Numbered from the stretch's first letter, positions 7,798-17,698 are shown. The stretch: DNA of 64,000 bases from Flavobacterium taihuense (GCF_019351435.1 NZ_JAHWYN010000007.1:186001-250000), one strand, 5' to 3'. Translations and numbers: made by a program. The notes: generated by a model from the sequence alone, not told the origin.

Positions 7798-9324
7798 TTA
7801 CATAACAAAACCTGCAATCAAATACAACACTGAAGAAGCCACAAATATTGCCAATTGATATGGAAATTGCGAAATACCATGTTGCATCATATCTACTTTA
7901 CAAGATTGTGCGGTTAGTACTCGATTGTCTGAGAAGAAACAGGCAGCCGCTCCCCAAACTGTTCCTGAAGCCAATGCTCCTTGGCTCAACCAAAAATTGG
8001 CTCCCAATGTATGTGACATCAATGCTGTTGTAGGAACCAGAATCGCATAGATTCCCCAGTTTGAACCTGTTGCCCAGCAAATCCATGCTACCAAAGCAAA
8101 AACAATAAAAGGAAAGGTCACACTATTCAACCAACTAATACCTTGTAGTTTTTCGACCACAAACTCATTAAATCCTAATGCATTTTGAACATCTTTTAAC
8201 AAATAAGTAAATCCCAAAACGGTTAATACGAATGTTATCGTTTCCAATCCCAACACAAAATGTTTTGATATTTTATTGAATTTTATCACTTTAAAAAGTA
8301 AAAAATATAGGTATGTAAACACTACCGCTGTAACAATACCACGCAATGCATCGATACTACCAAATATATATTCGGATGAAAAAGCGAAACTTCCCCAATA
8401 ATCCATATCAAACGGGTAAGGAAAAACAGTACACCATATTAAAACCAAAATAGGAAGTATGAAATAGATTAATTTACCTTGTTTTGCATTGGGTTTAGCT
8501 ACTTTAATTACCGCTTCTTCGATTGGTTTTACATTAGCTTCTGCTTCTTTAATGGCTTTAGAGTCCGGAATTAATTGAAACACAATTAAACCACCCATGA
8601 TTAATGAAATCCAAGCCGAGAAATTATAAGGGATAGTCCCCAGGAAAGCCTGAATTGGATTCGTAATAGCCACACCCGCAGCATCTAAAACACCTCCATC
8701 AATTGCTACAATCTGTGTTCCATAAAATATGGTCCAAGTCGAAATAGGAAAAATAATAGTAAAGGGCACACAAACCGTTGTCAACACTAATGCTAATTTC
8801 TCTCTGGAAACACCAAATTTATCCGTTATGGGTCTCATGGTATTCCCTACTGACAAAGCACTCAAATAATCGTCCAAGAAAAAGAAAAAGCTTAAGAAAT
8901 AAGTCATTATCAAAGATTGCTTTTTATTTTTTACATGATTCTCAGAATATCTTGCCACTGCCTTGATTCCTCCTGAAACATTCAATAATTGAACAAATGC
9001 TCCATATAATATACAAACTAAGATTACCCAGATTAATCCTTGATCATGTGCATCTCTGGCAATAGAAGTAAACATACCATCGAACATATTCAATGGAAAA
9101 ATCATTCCTTTTCCTTCTGGAAAATATTCTTCAGATCCACCATGTTGTGCCAACAAAGCAAATCCAATGGCACAACCTATAATCAAAGGCTCCAAGGCTT
9201 TTCGCGTAATCATTGCAATCCCTAATACTGTAAAAGCGGGAACAAGCGCATGCCAATGGATAAAAAAACAAAATGTAGCCAAGAATAACAGGGCAACACC
9301 GATAATAGTAGATACTGATTTCAT
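7798..9324 (-). CDS. NhaC-family antiporter
   Basis: A 508-residue inner-membrane protein with about 11-13 hydrophobic segments across its length. The FFFFLDDYLSALSVGNTMRPI segment (about residues 147-166) and the CVPFTIIFPISTW segment are typical of the NhaC Na+/H+ antiporter group, part of the wider ion-transporter superfamily that also includes amino-acid antiporters such as malate/lactate and arginine/ornithine types. It heads the minus-strand run of amine genes, so exchange of an amine or amino acid against a cation or its product is as plausible as pure sodium export. It is divergent from the semialdehyde dehydrogenase at 9545. Confidence 0.8.
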   Translation of the reverse strand: MKSVSTIIGVALLFLATFCFFIHWHALVPAFTVLGIAMITRKALEPLIIGCAIGFALLAQHGGSEEYFPEGKGMIFPLNMFDGMFTSIARDAHDQGLIWVILVCILYGAFVQLLNVSGGIKAVARYSENHVKNKKQSLIMTYFLSFFFFLDDYLSALSVGNTMRPITDKFGVSREKLALVLTTVCVPFTIIFPISTWTIFYGTQIVAIDGGVLDAAGVAITNPIQAFLGTIPYNFSAWISLIMGGLIVFQLIPDSKAIKEAEANVKPIEEAVIKVAKPNAKQGKLIYFILPILVLIWCTVFPYPFDMDYWGSFAFSSEYIFGSIDALRGIVTAVVFTYLYFLLFKVIKFNKISKHFVLGLETITFVLTVLGFTYLLKDVQNALGFNEFVVEKLQGISWLNSVTFPFIVFALVAWICWATGSNWGIYAILVPTTALMSHTLGANFWLSQGALASGTVWGAAACFFSDNRVLTAQSCKVDMMQHGISQFPYQLAIFVASSVLYLIAGFVM

Positions 9325-9515
9325 AAATTTTGTGGTTTTGGTTTAGGTTAATTCAACGATCTAAAGTGGTCAAGCTTTAAATTAATAATCTATATGTAAA
9401 GATCTAACCCAATATTTCATATTGTAAATAAATCAACATATATGTATTTATTTTGTAAATCTAACAACATTTTTATTACTAACAAAAAAATTTATTATTT
9501 TTTTACATTTTTTTG

Positions 9516-9523
9516 TATATTTG
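9516..9523 (+). promoter_or_regulatory. Candidate -7 promoter element of the semialdehyde dehydrogenase unit
   Basis: TATATTTG matches TAnnTTTG and lies 21 bp upstream of the ATG at 9545. No clear TTG is seen 17-23 nt further upstream. The 220-bp divergent space (9325-9544) is very AT-rich and otherwise shows nothing definite. Confidence 0.4.
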
Positions 9524-9544
9524 AAAAAATTAAAAACATAAATC

Positions 9545-11002
9545 ATGTCATTTAACGAAGTAAAAAACTTTATAAACGGGGAGTTTAAAGCAGGAAGCTC
9601 ATCAACAACCCATACAGTAATCTCGCCTTTAGATGGTAAGGAATTAACTACTTTCAAAGAATCCACCATGGAAGATTTGAATGAAATTATTACTGCAGCA
9701 CAGATCGCTCAAAAAAAATGGCAAAAAGTCACCTTAAAAGAGCGCGTGCAAGTATTTTATAAATACAAACAATTATTAGAAAAGAACAGCGAAGAGCTAA
9801 CTGAAATCATTCACAGGGAAAACGGAAAAATTCACGGTGAAGCCAAAGCCGAAATTGACAAAGCCATCGAACTAACCGAATTTGCTTGTTCCCTACCACA
9901 ATTTGTGAATGGGGAGAATATGGAAGTAAGTAAAGGTGTTTATTGCTCCTCCACCAAAATTCCACTGGGAATAGTAGCTTCAATTGTTCCATTTAATTTC
10001 CCCACTATGGTTCCGCATTGGACTATCGTAAATGCAATTGCCCTGGGAAATGCATTTATTCTAAAACCTTCTGAAGCTGTTCCCATCAGCAGTCAATACA
10101 CTGCCAAACTTCTAAAAGAAGCAGGACTTCCTGATGGATTGTTTAACATTATAAATGGAACGCAAACGACAGTAGAAAACATTTGTGATCATCCAGGTAT
10201 TCAGGCTGTCACTTTTGTAGGTTCAACCAAAGTAGCCAAAATTGTATACCAAAGAGCAAGCAACAACCTAAAACAAGTCTTAGCACTTGGAGGAGCCAAA
10301 AACCATATCCTACTATTACCCGATGCACATCCAGAAATGGCTTCGTCTAATATTATTGCTTCCATGAGCGGTTGTGCCGGTCAACGTTGCATGGCGGCAG
10401 CTACCTTAATTGCCGTTGGAAATTGTGATGCCATCCTTGATAAATTAATTGATGATGCCAAAAAAATTCAATGTGGCACAACTTTAGGTGCTGTAATTTC
10501 CAAAGCGGCCAAAGACAGAATTGAAGGGTATATAAACGAAGCTGAACAACAAGGAGCAAAAATCATTTTGGATGGCCGCAACACAATTGTTCCCGGAAAA
10601 GAAAACGGATTTTACGTAGGTACAACGCTTATTGATTATGCCACTGCCGATATGAAAATTGCCAGAGAAGAAGTTTTTGGTCCAGTTCTTGCCATTATTC
10701 GTGTAAATACAATAGATGAAGCATTGGCAATAGAAAATGCAAATCCGTATGGAAATGCGTGTTCGGTATTTACACAAAGTGGAGGCTTAGCCAACTATGT
10801 TACCGAAAATGCTTCAGCTGGAATGTGTGGTATTAATATTGGAGTTCCCGTTCCTAGAGAGCCTTTTGGTTTCGGAGGATGGAATGAATCCCGTTTTGGA
10901 TCTGGCGACATCACAGGGAAAAGTTCTATTGGCTTTTTTACCAAAGAAAAGAAAACAACGACCAAATGGAATCCAGAAGCTGGAGTCAATTGGATGAGTT
11001 GA
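9545..11002 (+). CDS. mmsA: CoA-acylating (methyl)malonate-semialdehyde dehydrogenase
   Basis: A 485-residue ALDH-superfamily enzyme of the CoA-dependent MMSDH type. The catalytic cysteine is C282 in SGCAGQRCMA. The usual ALDH general-base glutamate is replaced (LALGGAKNH in place of LELGG), a known hallmark of this family that favours CoA transfer over hydrolysis. IVPFNFPTMVPHW is also diagnostic. The reaction is malonate or methylmalonate semialdehyde + CoA + NAD+ to acetyl- or propionyl-CoA + CO2. With the class III aminotransferase downstream, it would complete beta-alanine or 3-aminoisobutyrate breakdown; propionyl-CoA could feed the carboxylase operon at 46019-49624. Confidence 0.88.
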   Translation: MSFNEVKNFINGEFKAGSSSTTHTVISPLDGKELTTFKESTMEDLNEIITAAQIAQKKWQKVTLKERVQVFYKYKQLLEKNSEELTEIIHRENGKIHGEAKAEIDKAIELTEFACSLPQFVNGENMEVSKGVYCSSTKIPLGIVASIVPFNFPTMVPHWTIVNAIALGNAFILKPSEAVPISSQYTAKLLKEAGLPDGLFNIINGTQTTVENICDHPGIQAVTFVGSTKVAKIVYQRASNNLKQVLALGGAKNHILLLPDAHPEMASSNIIASMSGCAGQRCMAAATLIAVGNCDAILDKLIDDAKKIQCGTTLGAVISKAAKDRIEGYINEAEQQGAKIILDGRNTIVPGKENGFYVGTTLIDYATADMKIAREEVFGPVLAIIRVNTIDEALAIENANPYGNACSVFTQSGGLANYVTENASAGMCGINIGVPVPREPFGFGGWNESRFGSGDITGKSSIGFFTKEKKTTTKWNPEAGVNWMS

Positions 11003-11180
11003 GAATTTTAGAATATAGAGGATAGAATTTAGAATTGGATTTTAGTTTTTATATTTTGAGAAAAGAGCCAAAAACAAAAAGGATTGATCACAAATCGAGA
11101 TTGGAATCTAAAACCTTTATTCAAAAAGTAAACATTTTTTTTGTAAATTTAGTTTTCCAACCACTTAAAACCAACCCATT

Positions 11181-11630
11181 ATGATACGTAAAGCTACCTC
11201 TCAAGACTTAGATCAATTGACAAATCTATTTGATCAATATGTTGTTTTTTATAAAAACCCGTCCAATTATGAAAAGCACTATGCCTATCTAAAGGAACGT
11301 CTAGAAAATAATGAAGCAACTATTTTTGTAGCTTCTGAAGATGAAAATCCAGATAAGCTTACTGGTTTTGCACTAATCTATGTTACTTTCTCTTCATTGG
11401 CACTCAATAAAATTTTAATTCTAAATGATCTTTTCGTGGATTCTTCAGCTCGCAAAAAAGGAATAGGAGAAAAATTGATTTTACAAACTGTTGAATTAGC
11501 CAAAGAATTAGGCGCTAATGACATTCGATTAAGAACAGCAAAAAACAACACGGTTGCCCAAGGGTTGTACCATAAAATGGGCTTTGTAAGAGAAGACTTT
11601 TTATACAGCTATGACCTCGCCGTCAACTAA
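11181..11630 (+). CDS. GNAT-family N-acetyltransferase
   Basis: A 149-residue compact GNAT. The acetyl-CoA loop is in DLFVDSSARKKGIGEKLI (about residues 83-100), and the C-terminal NTVAQGLYHKMGF motif is typical of diamine/aminoglycoside-type and general GNATs. It lies 178 bp after mmsA and 28 bp before the aminotransferase, all on the plus strand. It is unrelated in layout to the two longer GNATs on the other strand. Amine or diamine acetylation would fit the context, but the acceptor is not known. Confidence 0.8.
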   Translation: MIRKATSQDLDQLTNLFDQYVVFYKNPSNYEKHYAYLKERLENNEATIFVASEDENPDKLTGFALIYVTFSSLALNKILILNDLFVDSSARKKGIGEKLILQTVELAKELGANDIRLRTAKNNTVAQGLYHKMGFVREDFLYSYDLAVN

Positions 11631-11658
11631 TTACAAACACAAATAAATTAACCCCAAA

Positions 11659-12993
11659 ATGTTAAGTAAAGAACAAATCATAAGTGACAGTAAAGAATTT
11701 AGCTTGTTTTCATGGTCAGCACAAGCCAATGTAAACCCAATTGCGATAGAAAGAGCCGAAGGTGTCTATTTATATGACTGTGATGGCAACAAAATAATCG
11801 ATTTTTCATCTGGATTAATGTCGGTAAATATTGGTCATGGTGATCAAAGAGTTACGGCAGCTGTAGTAGAACAAATGCAAAAAGTAAGTTTCGTAACACC
11901 AACTTGCACCACCGAAATAAGAGCCAAATTAGCTAGAAAACTATCCGAAATATGTCCCGGTGACCTAAACAAAGCTTTCTTCACATTATGCGGTACTTCT
12001 TCCGTAGACAACGCTATCAAACTAGCAAGATTATATACGGGAAGACATAAAATAATTGGTAGATACAGAGCCTTTCATGGCGGTTCTATAGGCGGAATGT
12101 CCGTTGGGGGCGATCCTAGAAAACTGGCCAACGATTCCCAACAAATGCCCAATGCAGTATTACTGGACGATCCTTATTCTTTCTTTGGAATGAAAGATCT
12201 GGATGAGGCTACAAAATTGAGTTTAAGTTTGGAATATGTAGAAAGAATTATTCATTTTGAGGGAAAAACCAATATAGCGGCCTTTATTTTTGAAGGTGAA
12301 AGCGGTTCTTCCGGTTGTTTGCATTATCCAAAAGGATATTTGAAAGGAGTTAAAGCTCTTTGCGAGAAATATGATATCCTTTTTATTGCTGATGAAGTTA
12401 TGGCTGGCTTTGGAAGAACCGGAAAATGGTTTGGATTTGAAAATCATGACATTATCCCTGACATGATTTGTATGGCCAAAGGATTAACTTCCTCTTATAT
12501 TCCGTTGGGATGCTTAATGGTTTCAGACAAAATTGCAGCAAAATTCGACAACACTCCAATGATGATTGGGCTTACTTACAATGCGCACCCTGTAGCTCTA
12601 GCGGCGGCACTGGCTGTGATAAACATTTACGAAAGTGATAATTTGATTGCCAACACCAAAAAAATGGGAGTTTATCTCGAATCCAAAATAGAGGAAATGC
12701 GAGCTAAACATCCAAGCATGGGCTCTTTTAGAAACACAGGTCTTTTAGGATGTTTGGATGTGCTGAAAAATAAAAAAACGGGTGAACTAATCGCCCCTTA
12801 TAATGCTGCCGCCGAAGATTTAAAAGTAACCAATCTTATTGCTGCCAAAGTTAGAGCATTGGGATTGTATACTTTTGTGCGTTGGGGCTACATTTTTATA
12901 GCACCACCATTATGCATCACTGAAGCTGAAATAGATGAAGGACTGGCTATTATTTCTCAAGCTTTATCAATTGCTGATGAACATTTGGTTTAA
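11659..12993 (+). CDS. Class III aminotransferase, omega-amino acid type
   Basis: A 444-residue PLP aminotransferase. The cofactor aspartate lies in FIADEVMAGFGRTGKW and the Schiff-base lysine is K274 in CMAKGLTSSYIPLG, the form usual in beta-alanine/pyruvate-type omega-aminotransferases rather than GabT. It follows mmsA and a GNAT on the plus strand and is closed by a strong terminator. The likely role is transamination of beta-alanine or 3-aminoisobutyrate to the semialdehyde used by MmsA. It is the third class III aminotransferase in 13 kb. Confidence 0.85.
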   Translation: MLSKEQIISDSKEFSLFSWSAQANVNPIAIERAEGVYLYDCDGNKIIDFSSGLMSVNIGHGDQRVTAAVVEQMQKVSFVTPTCTTEIRAKLARKLSEICPGDLNKAFFTLCGTSSVDNAIKLARLYTGRHKIIGRYRAFHGGSIGGMSVGGDPRKLANDSQQMPNAVLLDDPYSFFGMKDLDEATKLSLSLEYVERIIHFEGKTNIAAFIFEGESGSSGCLHYPKGYLKGVKALCEKYDILFIADEVMAGFGRTGKWFGFENHDIIPDMICMAKGLTSSYIPLGCLMVSDKIAAKFDNTPMMIGLTYNAHPVALAAALAVINIYESDNLIANTKKMGVYLESKIEEMRAKHPSMGSFRNTGLLGCLDVLKNKKTGELIAPYNAAAEDLKVTNLIAAKVRALGLYTFVRWGYIFIAPPLCITEAEIDEGLAIISQALSIADEHLV

Positions 12994-13010
12994 AATATAA
13001 AATCAAAAAA

Positions 13011-13044
13011 AAGAGGATTTCAAATGCGAAATCCTCTTTTTTTT
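13011..13044. terminator. Bidirectional terminator between convergent genes
   Basis: AAGAGGATTT (13011-13020) and AAATCCTCTT (13029-13038) form a 10-bp stem with an 8-nt loop, followed by a T-run. An A-run precedes it on the other side, so it can serve both the plus-strand aminotransferase and the minus-strand hybrid kinase. Confidence 0.85.
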
Positions 13045-13060
13045 ACAGTCAAAAGTAAAA

Positions 13061-15175
13061 CTAACAAATAGCATTGTTCTGAAATACTTTGTTGATTATT
13101 TCATATATTTTTTCTTTATCCAAAGGTTTTGTGATATAACCTGAAAACCCTGCTTTCATTATTTTTTCTTTTACTTCTGAAGAAGAATGTGCTGTTTGAG
13201 CAATTACAATACAATTCGGATTGTCTATTTTTATTTTTTCAAAAGCCTCATAACCATCTAATATTGGCATTTTTATATCCATAAAAATCAAATCAACATT
13301 AGGATTTGTGGCACTAATATCAACAACTTCCTGACCGTTTTTAGCTCTTATAACATGGTGTTTTTTATTTTCCAATATTGTTTTTAATAATAGAAAATTA
13401 ATATTATCATCTTCAGCAACTAAAATGGTTTTGGCCTCTGCATCTTTACGCAAAGTATGTTCTTCAATTGCACTGACTGCTATCGCTTTTTCATCATAAA
13501 TCAAAGGAATCTTAAACTTAAAAACAGAGCCTTTGCCATAAACCGATTCAACCGTGAGATTGCCTCCCAACATTTCTACATAAGCTTTTGAAATTGACAA
13601 ACCCAGTCCTAATCCACTAAGCGAGATAGAATAATCATCTTCGACTCTCCTGAACCGATCAAAAATAACTTTCAAATCATTTTTGCTAATTCCAATTCCA
13701 GTATCTTCAACCCTAAATTCCAAAAAATTTTTATCAGAACAAATGGTGTATCCAAATGCTACATGACCATTATCTGTAAATTTTATCGCGTTTGTCAATA
13801 AATTAACAATGACCTGCTTCAATTTAACCTCATCAGTCAAAATATCATTCGCCAATTTAAAATTATTTTCCAGCAAATAAAACTGAATATTTTTGTCTTC
13901 GGGTATTGTTACTTTCAGTGTGCTGTACAACTCTTTCAAACATTTATCTATATTCAATCCTTTAAACTTCGGCCCAATTTGTTTGGCATCAATTTTAGAC
14001 ATTTCAATTAAATCCTCGATAATTGACACTAGGCTTTTACCACTTCGATTTATTATTTTTAGATATTTTTTTTTGTAATCTTCGCTTAATTTTTCGTCCA
14101 TAAGCAAATCCGAAAAACCTATGATAGCATTCATAGGTGTCCTGATTTCATGTGATAAATTAGCCAAAAAAGTCGATTTGAGTTTATCGCTTTCTTCCGC
14201 TTTTTCTTTTGATTTTTCCAATTGGAAACGATTTTTTCTATGATCCTCAAATAAATTACCGATATAGCCAAATTCTCCAGGTTCCATTTTCAAAAGGCTA
14301 ATTGAAATTTCACGATCGTTTTCTAAAATTGTAGTAACCAATCGTAAAGGCCTATACACCCATTTTCTCGAATAATGAATGGCGGCAATAAGACTAAACA
14401 AGGTAGCAATCACTATAATTAACAGTAATTCTTTGGTCTTTTCAAAATTAAGGTGCGAAGGTCTCTCAAACAATAATTTAGCCACTACCCTATTATCAGC
14501 ATTTCTTAACTTTATAACAGAAGTTACCTTTTTGTTTCCAATAGTATCCATATTAACTTTGTCTAAAAGTTGAATTTTAGAACTACAGATTTCTTCTAAA
14601 TTTTTAAAATATTTTTTATCCAATACACGAGCCATAAACATGTAGCCTGATGGCTTCGTTTTTACTTTTTTTGGATCATTTGAAGAATGAATCGTTCCAC
14701 CAAAAACTTCTATTACTCCTTCGGGAACTCGCAAATAAAACCTGGAAAACCGGGATTTATATAAATGCATCATGGCTTGAACAGGGATGAAATCTTTGCT
14801 TTTAAAATTAGTCGTAGATGTATTAACAATGAATTTTTTCTTTAAATCATAAACTCCGATATAGTCCACTTCATAAGTAGGAAATTCATTTACAATATAT
14901 CTTTTAAACCAACTCGTATCTTTTGATTTTGTAAAATCAACTAAAGCATCCCAATAAGTAAGATCGTTTATGGTGACAATTTGTGTTTTGGAATTGAAGT
15001 CAAACAACCTATTTACTTCGGTTGAATACTGATTAGAATTAGATTTAAAAACATCCTCCTCTTGCTGAACAGTATATAAATAAAGAGACAGAAATAATAA
15101 TAAAAAAAGCGTACAAATTCCTACGATTAACAAAACCATTTTTGAATAAGTCGTTAATTTTAAAGTTAATTTCAT
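13061..15175 (-). CDS. CHASE4-like hybrid sensor histidine kinase with C-terminal receiver
   Basis: A 704-residue membrane kinase. Membrane segments lie at about residues 12-34 and 247-266; between them is a periplasmic sensor whose NDLTYWDALVDF and DYIGVYD stretches resemble CHASE4. No clear HAMP is seen. Then come HisKA with phospho-acceptor H342 (LSHEIRTP), the HATPase domain (NLLTNAIKF, DTGIGI, GLGLGLSI), and a receiver domain with D633 (FMDIKMP). No DNA-binding domain is attached, so output goes through another partner or the receiver acts in a phosphorelay. It stands alone between the amine block and the mannan locus; the signal is unknown. Confidence 0.87.
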   Translation of the reverse strand: MKLTLKLTTYSKMVLLIVGICTLFLLLFLSLYLYTVQQEEDVFKSNSNQYSTEVNRLFDFNSKTQIVTINDLTYWDALVDFTKSKDTSWFKRYIVNEFPTYEVDYIGVYDLKKKFIVNTSTTNFKSKDFIPVQAMMHLYKSRFSRFYLRVPEGVIEVFGGTIHSSNDPKKVKTKPSGYMFMARVLDKKYFKNLEEICSSKIQLLDKVNMDTIGNKKVTSVIKLRNADNRVVAKLLFERPSHLNFEKTKELLLIIVIATLFSLIAAIHYSRKWVYRPLRLVTTILENDREISISLLKMEPGEFGYIGNLFEDHRKNRFQLEKSKEKAEESDKLKSTFLANLSHEIRTPMNAIIGFSDLLMDEKLSEDYKKKYLKIINRSGKSLVSIIEDLIEMSKIDAKQIGPKFKGLNIDKCLKELYSTLKVTIPEDKNIQFYLLENNFKLANDILTDEVKLKQVIVNLLTNAIKFTDNGHVAFGYTICSDKNFLEFRVEDTGIGISKNDLKVIFDRFRRVEDDYSISLSGLGLGLSISKAYVEMLGGNLTVESVYGKGSVFKFKIPLIYDEKAIAVSAIEEHTLRKDAEAKTILVAEDDNINFLLLKTILENKKHHVIRAKNGQEVVDISATNPNVDLIFMDIKMPILDGYEAFEKIKIDNPNCIVIAQTAHSSSEVKEKIMKAGFSGYITKPLDKEKIYEIINKVFQNNAIC

Positions 15176-15232
15176 TCAGTTATATGAATTACGTCGAAAA
15201 TAGTGTTGCAATATAATGTTTTTTTTATAATA

Positions 15233-15265
15233 CAAAAAAATCCAGCTCGTTAGAGACTGGATTTT
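15233..15265 (-). terminator. Rho-independent terminator after the GH5 gene
   Basis: AAAATCCAG (15237-15245) pairs with CTGGATTTT (15257-15265), extended by CTC/GAG inside. On the minus strand it is followed by a T-run. It lies 14 bp past the GH5 stop codon. Confidence 0.8.
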
Positions 15266-15278
15266 AATTTTTAACAAA

Positions 15279-16244
15279 CTAATTCGTGTTGTTGTATTTT
15301 TTCAAAAACTCCCTTGTCTTCAGACCCGATTCTTTAAGATTTTCATTCTTCCAATTTCCTTCTGAATTTGCTGATTTTTTTAGCATTGAACAGGTTTCGT
15401 CTTTATCGGAAATTGACCAAGTAATCCAGCTCAATTTTCTTATTTCCATCCAATCGATGTATTCTTGCCAAGCAACATAATTCATTGGCCCATCTCCCGA
15501 AGCTTCCATTCCAGCCGATTCAGAGACAAAAATCGGCAAGCCACTTTTTATTGCTTCATCTGTGTTGTCACGCAACCATTTTTCGTGGGTTGCCGCATAA
15601 AAATGCATGGTGTACATTAAATTATCATACCCTTTTATAGGATCTGCTGCAGGTAAATTTATATCCTGATCCCATTTTGGACAACCCACCAAAATAATAT
15701 TATCTGGATCATTGGCTCGAATCACTTTGATTACTTCTTCGGAATAGGCTTTCACTTCAGGCCACGTTTCGTAGTCCGGTTCATTAAAAACCTCATAGAT
15801 TACATTTGGGTACTTTCCATATTTCTTGGAGATTCCATCAAAATATTCTTTGGCTTCTTTCAAGTTAATATTATGGCTGTGCCAATCGATGATTACATAA
15901 ATATCGGATTTGATGGCTCCTTTTATAGCAGCTTCGATTTTATCTTTAGAAAAATCGGGTTCCTTCATATAAGGATGCTCTCCTATTTCGATTCCCATTG
16001 CGGCGCGAACAATCGTGCAATCGAAATCTTTTTTTAACCAAGCTACCGTTTTTTCATTATAAAATCTTGGCCAGATACTATGCCAGCCCAAACTTACCCC
16101 TCTCAAAACAATTGGGTTTTGATCTTTATCTACCAGCTGTGTTCCTTTTACGCTAAGCTGTCCGTGTTTTTTTACGAATTGTGCGTTTGCCATACTGCAA
16201 CTCAATGCAAGAAAAAACAGAATTATTTTTGATTTGAAGTTCAT
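15279..16244 (-). CDS. GH5-family endo-beta-glucanase, secreted
   Basis: A 321-residue single-domain glycoside hydrolase with a signal peptide (about residues 1-21, cleaved after ANA). The acid/base is E155 in VFNEP and the nucleophile is probably E242 in FVSESAG. The N terminus (QLSVKGTQLVDKDQNPIVLR) is typical of subfamily 2 endoglucanases. It probably cuts beta-1,4-glucosyl links, either in glucomannan backbones or in cellulose-like stretches. It ends the minus-strand glycosidase run of the mannan locus, 104 bp after the GH27 gene. Endoglucanase is preferred over mannanase because the family 7 landmarks are missing. Confidence 0.85.
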   Translation of the reverse strand: MNFKSKIILFFLALSCSMANAQFVKKHGQLSVKGTQLVDKDQNPIVLRGVSLGWHSIWPRFYNEKTVAWLKKDFDCTIVRAAMGIEIGEHPYMKEPDFSKDKIEAAIKGAIKSDIYVIIDWHSHNINLKEAKEYFDGISKKYGKYPNVIYEVFNEPDYETWPEVKAYSEEVIKVIRANDPDNIILVGCPKWDQDINLPAADPIKGYDNLMYTMHFYAATHEKWLRDNTDEAIKSGLPIFVSESAGMEASGDGPMNYVAWQEYIDWMEIRKLSWITWSISDKDETCSMLKKSANSEGNWKNENLKESGLKTREFLKKYNNTN

Positions 16245-16289
16245 TTTTAACTATTTATTAGTTTCACGATGGATGATAATTTAGATTAA

Positions 16290-16326
16290 AAAAATACCTA
16301 ACAGACTAAAAGAAAACTGTTAGGAT
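16290..16326 (-). terminator. Hairpin with T-run after the GH27 gene
   Basis: CCTAACAG (16297-16304) pairs with CTGTTAGG (16317-16324); on the minus strand it is followed by TATTTTTTTAA. It is 25 bp past the GH27 stop codon. The same AACAGGT-type core appears again at 17628-17698, so it may derive from a small dispersed palindrome. Confidence 0.6.
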
Positions 16327-16348
16327 AAAATATTTCAGACCTTTACAA

Positions 16349-17587
16349 TTAAGGAATTAATTTTAATGTAATAACATCATGAGAGGCTATATCACCAGTG
16401 AAATTCTTTTTGGTTGTACCCGCTTCTTTGTTTTTCCAAAGGTCTTTGATTTTGAAGATTGATTTATTAAAATCGACTTCAAAGCCAAAATCAGCATCTT
16501 TGATTGGATTCTTTTTCCAATCGTAATTGATTTTTTTAGGAGCGTCGGTTCTGTTCAAGAAAGTGATTGCCCAAGCTCCATCGGATAAAGGTTTTACCCA
16601 AACTTCCAAGCCGTCTTCGGCAGAAAGTTTGAATCCTTGAATTCCCAATTTATCCTGATTTACGGCAATCAATTCTTTATTGGTCAAAATAGCCAAGGTC
16701 TCTTTGGACATTTTTCGGAAATCATTTCCTGCGATTAATGGCGAAGCCATCATGCACCACATCGCAAAATGAGTTTTGTCCTCGGTATTGGTCATTCCGT
16801 CACCGACTTCCATCATATCAAAATCGTTCCAATGATCTGGTCCTGAAAATTTACGGATATCTTTGCGCATTTCGGCAATTTTCATGAATCCCCAAGACGA
16901 CCAATTCCCTTCTTCGTGATGGAACTCGCAATCAAAACATGGGTAAATATCACCCGATATTCTCCAAAGGTTTCCTATTGGTTTTCCCCAATCCCAAGGT
17001 TTGTTGTCACCCCACTCGCAAAGACTGAAAACGATAGGTCTTCCGGCAGTTTTTAAGGCGTTACTCATCGTGGCATAAGCTTCGGGAGCGTTGATTCCTG
17101 CAGTATTACACCAATCGTATTTTAAGAAATCAATACCCAAATTGGCATAAAAGCGTGCGTCTTGGTACTCATATCCTCGCGTGCCTGGATAGCCAGCGCA
17201 GGTATGGGTTCCGGCACAATTGTACAAACCAAACTTTAGTCCTTTGGAATGTACATAATCGATTAAGGATTTCATTCCGCTTGGAAATTTGATTGGGTCT
17301 GGGATTAGATTTCCATTGGCATCGCGCTCTTTTGTCATCCAACCATCATCAAGGACAATATACGTGTAACCCGCAGCCGCCATTCCGGTTGAAACCATAA
17401 TATCGGCTGTTTCTTTTACGAGCTTTTCATCGATGTTGGTTTCGAAGGTGTTCCAAGAATTCCAACCCATTGGTGGTGTCATGGCAAGGCCTTCGAATTT
17501 TCCAGTGCCTTGTTTATAGACATTTCCTTGTGAGAAACCTTGAATTGCGATGCTTCCTAAAAGAAAGCTGAGAAGTATTTTTTTCAT
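16349..17587 (-). CDS. GH27 alpha-galactosidase, secreted
   Basis: A 412-residue enzyme with a signal peptide ending at about residue 20 (GFSQ). The family signature PPMGWNSWN is at 38-46, the catalytic nucleophile is D158 in LKYDWC and the acid/base is D213 in RISGD. It ends in the usual C-terminal beta domain. It removes alpha-1,6-galactosyl side chains, which in this locus would be those of galacto(gluco)mannan. It lies between the GH2 gene upstream and the GH5 gene downstream on the minus strand. Identification is very secure. Confidence 0.93.
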   Translation of the reverse strand: MKKILLSFLLGSIAIQGFSQGNVYKQGTGKFEGLAMTPPMGWNSWNTFETNIDEKLVKETADIMVSTGMAAAGYTYIVLDDGWMTKERDANGNLIPDPIKFPSGMKSLIDYVHSKGLKFGLYNCAGTHTCAGYPGTRGYEYQDARFYANLGIDFLKYDWCNTAGINAPEAYATMSNALKTAGRPIVFSLCEWGDNKPWDWGKPIGNLWRISGDIYPCFDCEFHHEEGNWSSWGFMKIAEMRKDIRKFSGPDHWNDFDMMEVGDGMTNTEDKTHFAMWCMMASPLIAGNDFRKMSKETLAILTNKELIAVNQDKLGIQGFKLSAEDGLEVWVKPLSDGAWAITFLNRTDAPKKINYDWKKNPIKDADFGFEVDFNKSIFKIKDLWKNKEAGTTKKNFTGDIASHDVITLKLIP

Positions 17588-17627
17588 TTTTATATTTTTT
17601 ATGTTTTTAAAGTTGTTTTCAATACTA

Positions 17628-17698
17628 TCAAACAGGTTTTGGAGACCTGTTAGGATTGTACGTTTCTTAACAAGCTTCTTTTAACCTGTTAGGTACAA
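17628..17698. repeat. AACAGGT palindrome fragments
   Basis: AACAGGT...ACCTGTT forms a 7-bp stem near 17630-17651, and AACCTGTTAGGT occurs again near 17685-17697. The core is the same as in the hairpin at 16297-16324, suggesting a short dispersed palindrome in this locus. Confidence 0.45.
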
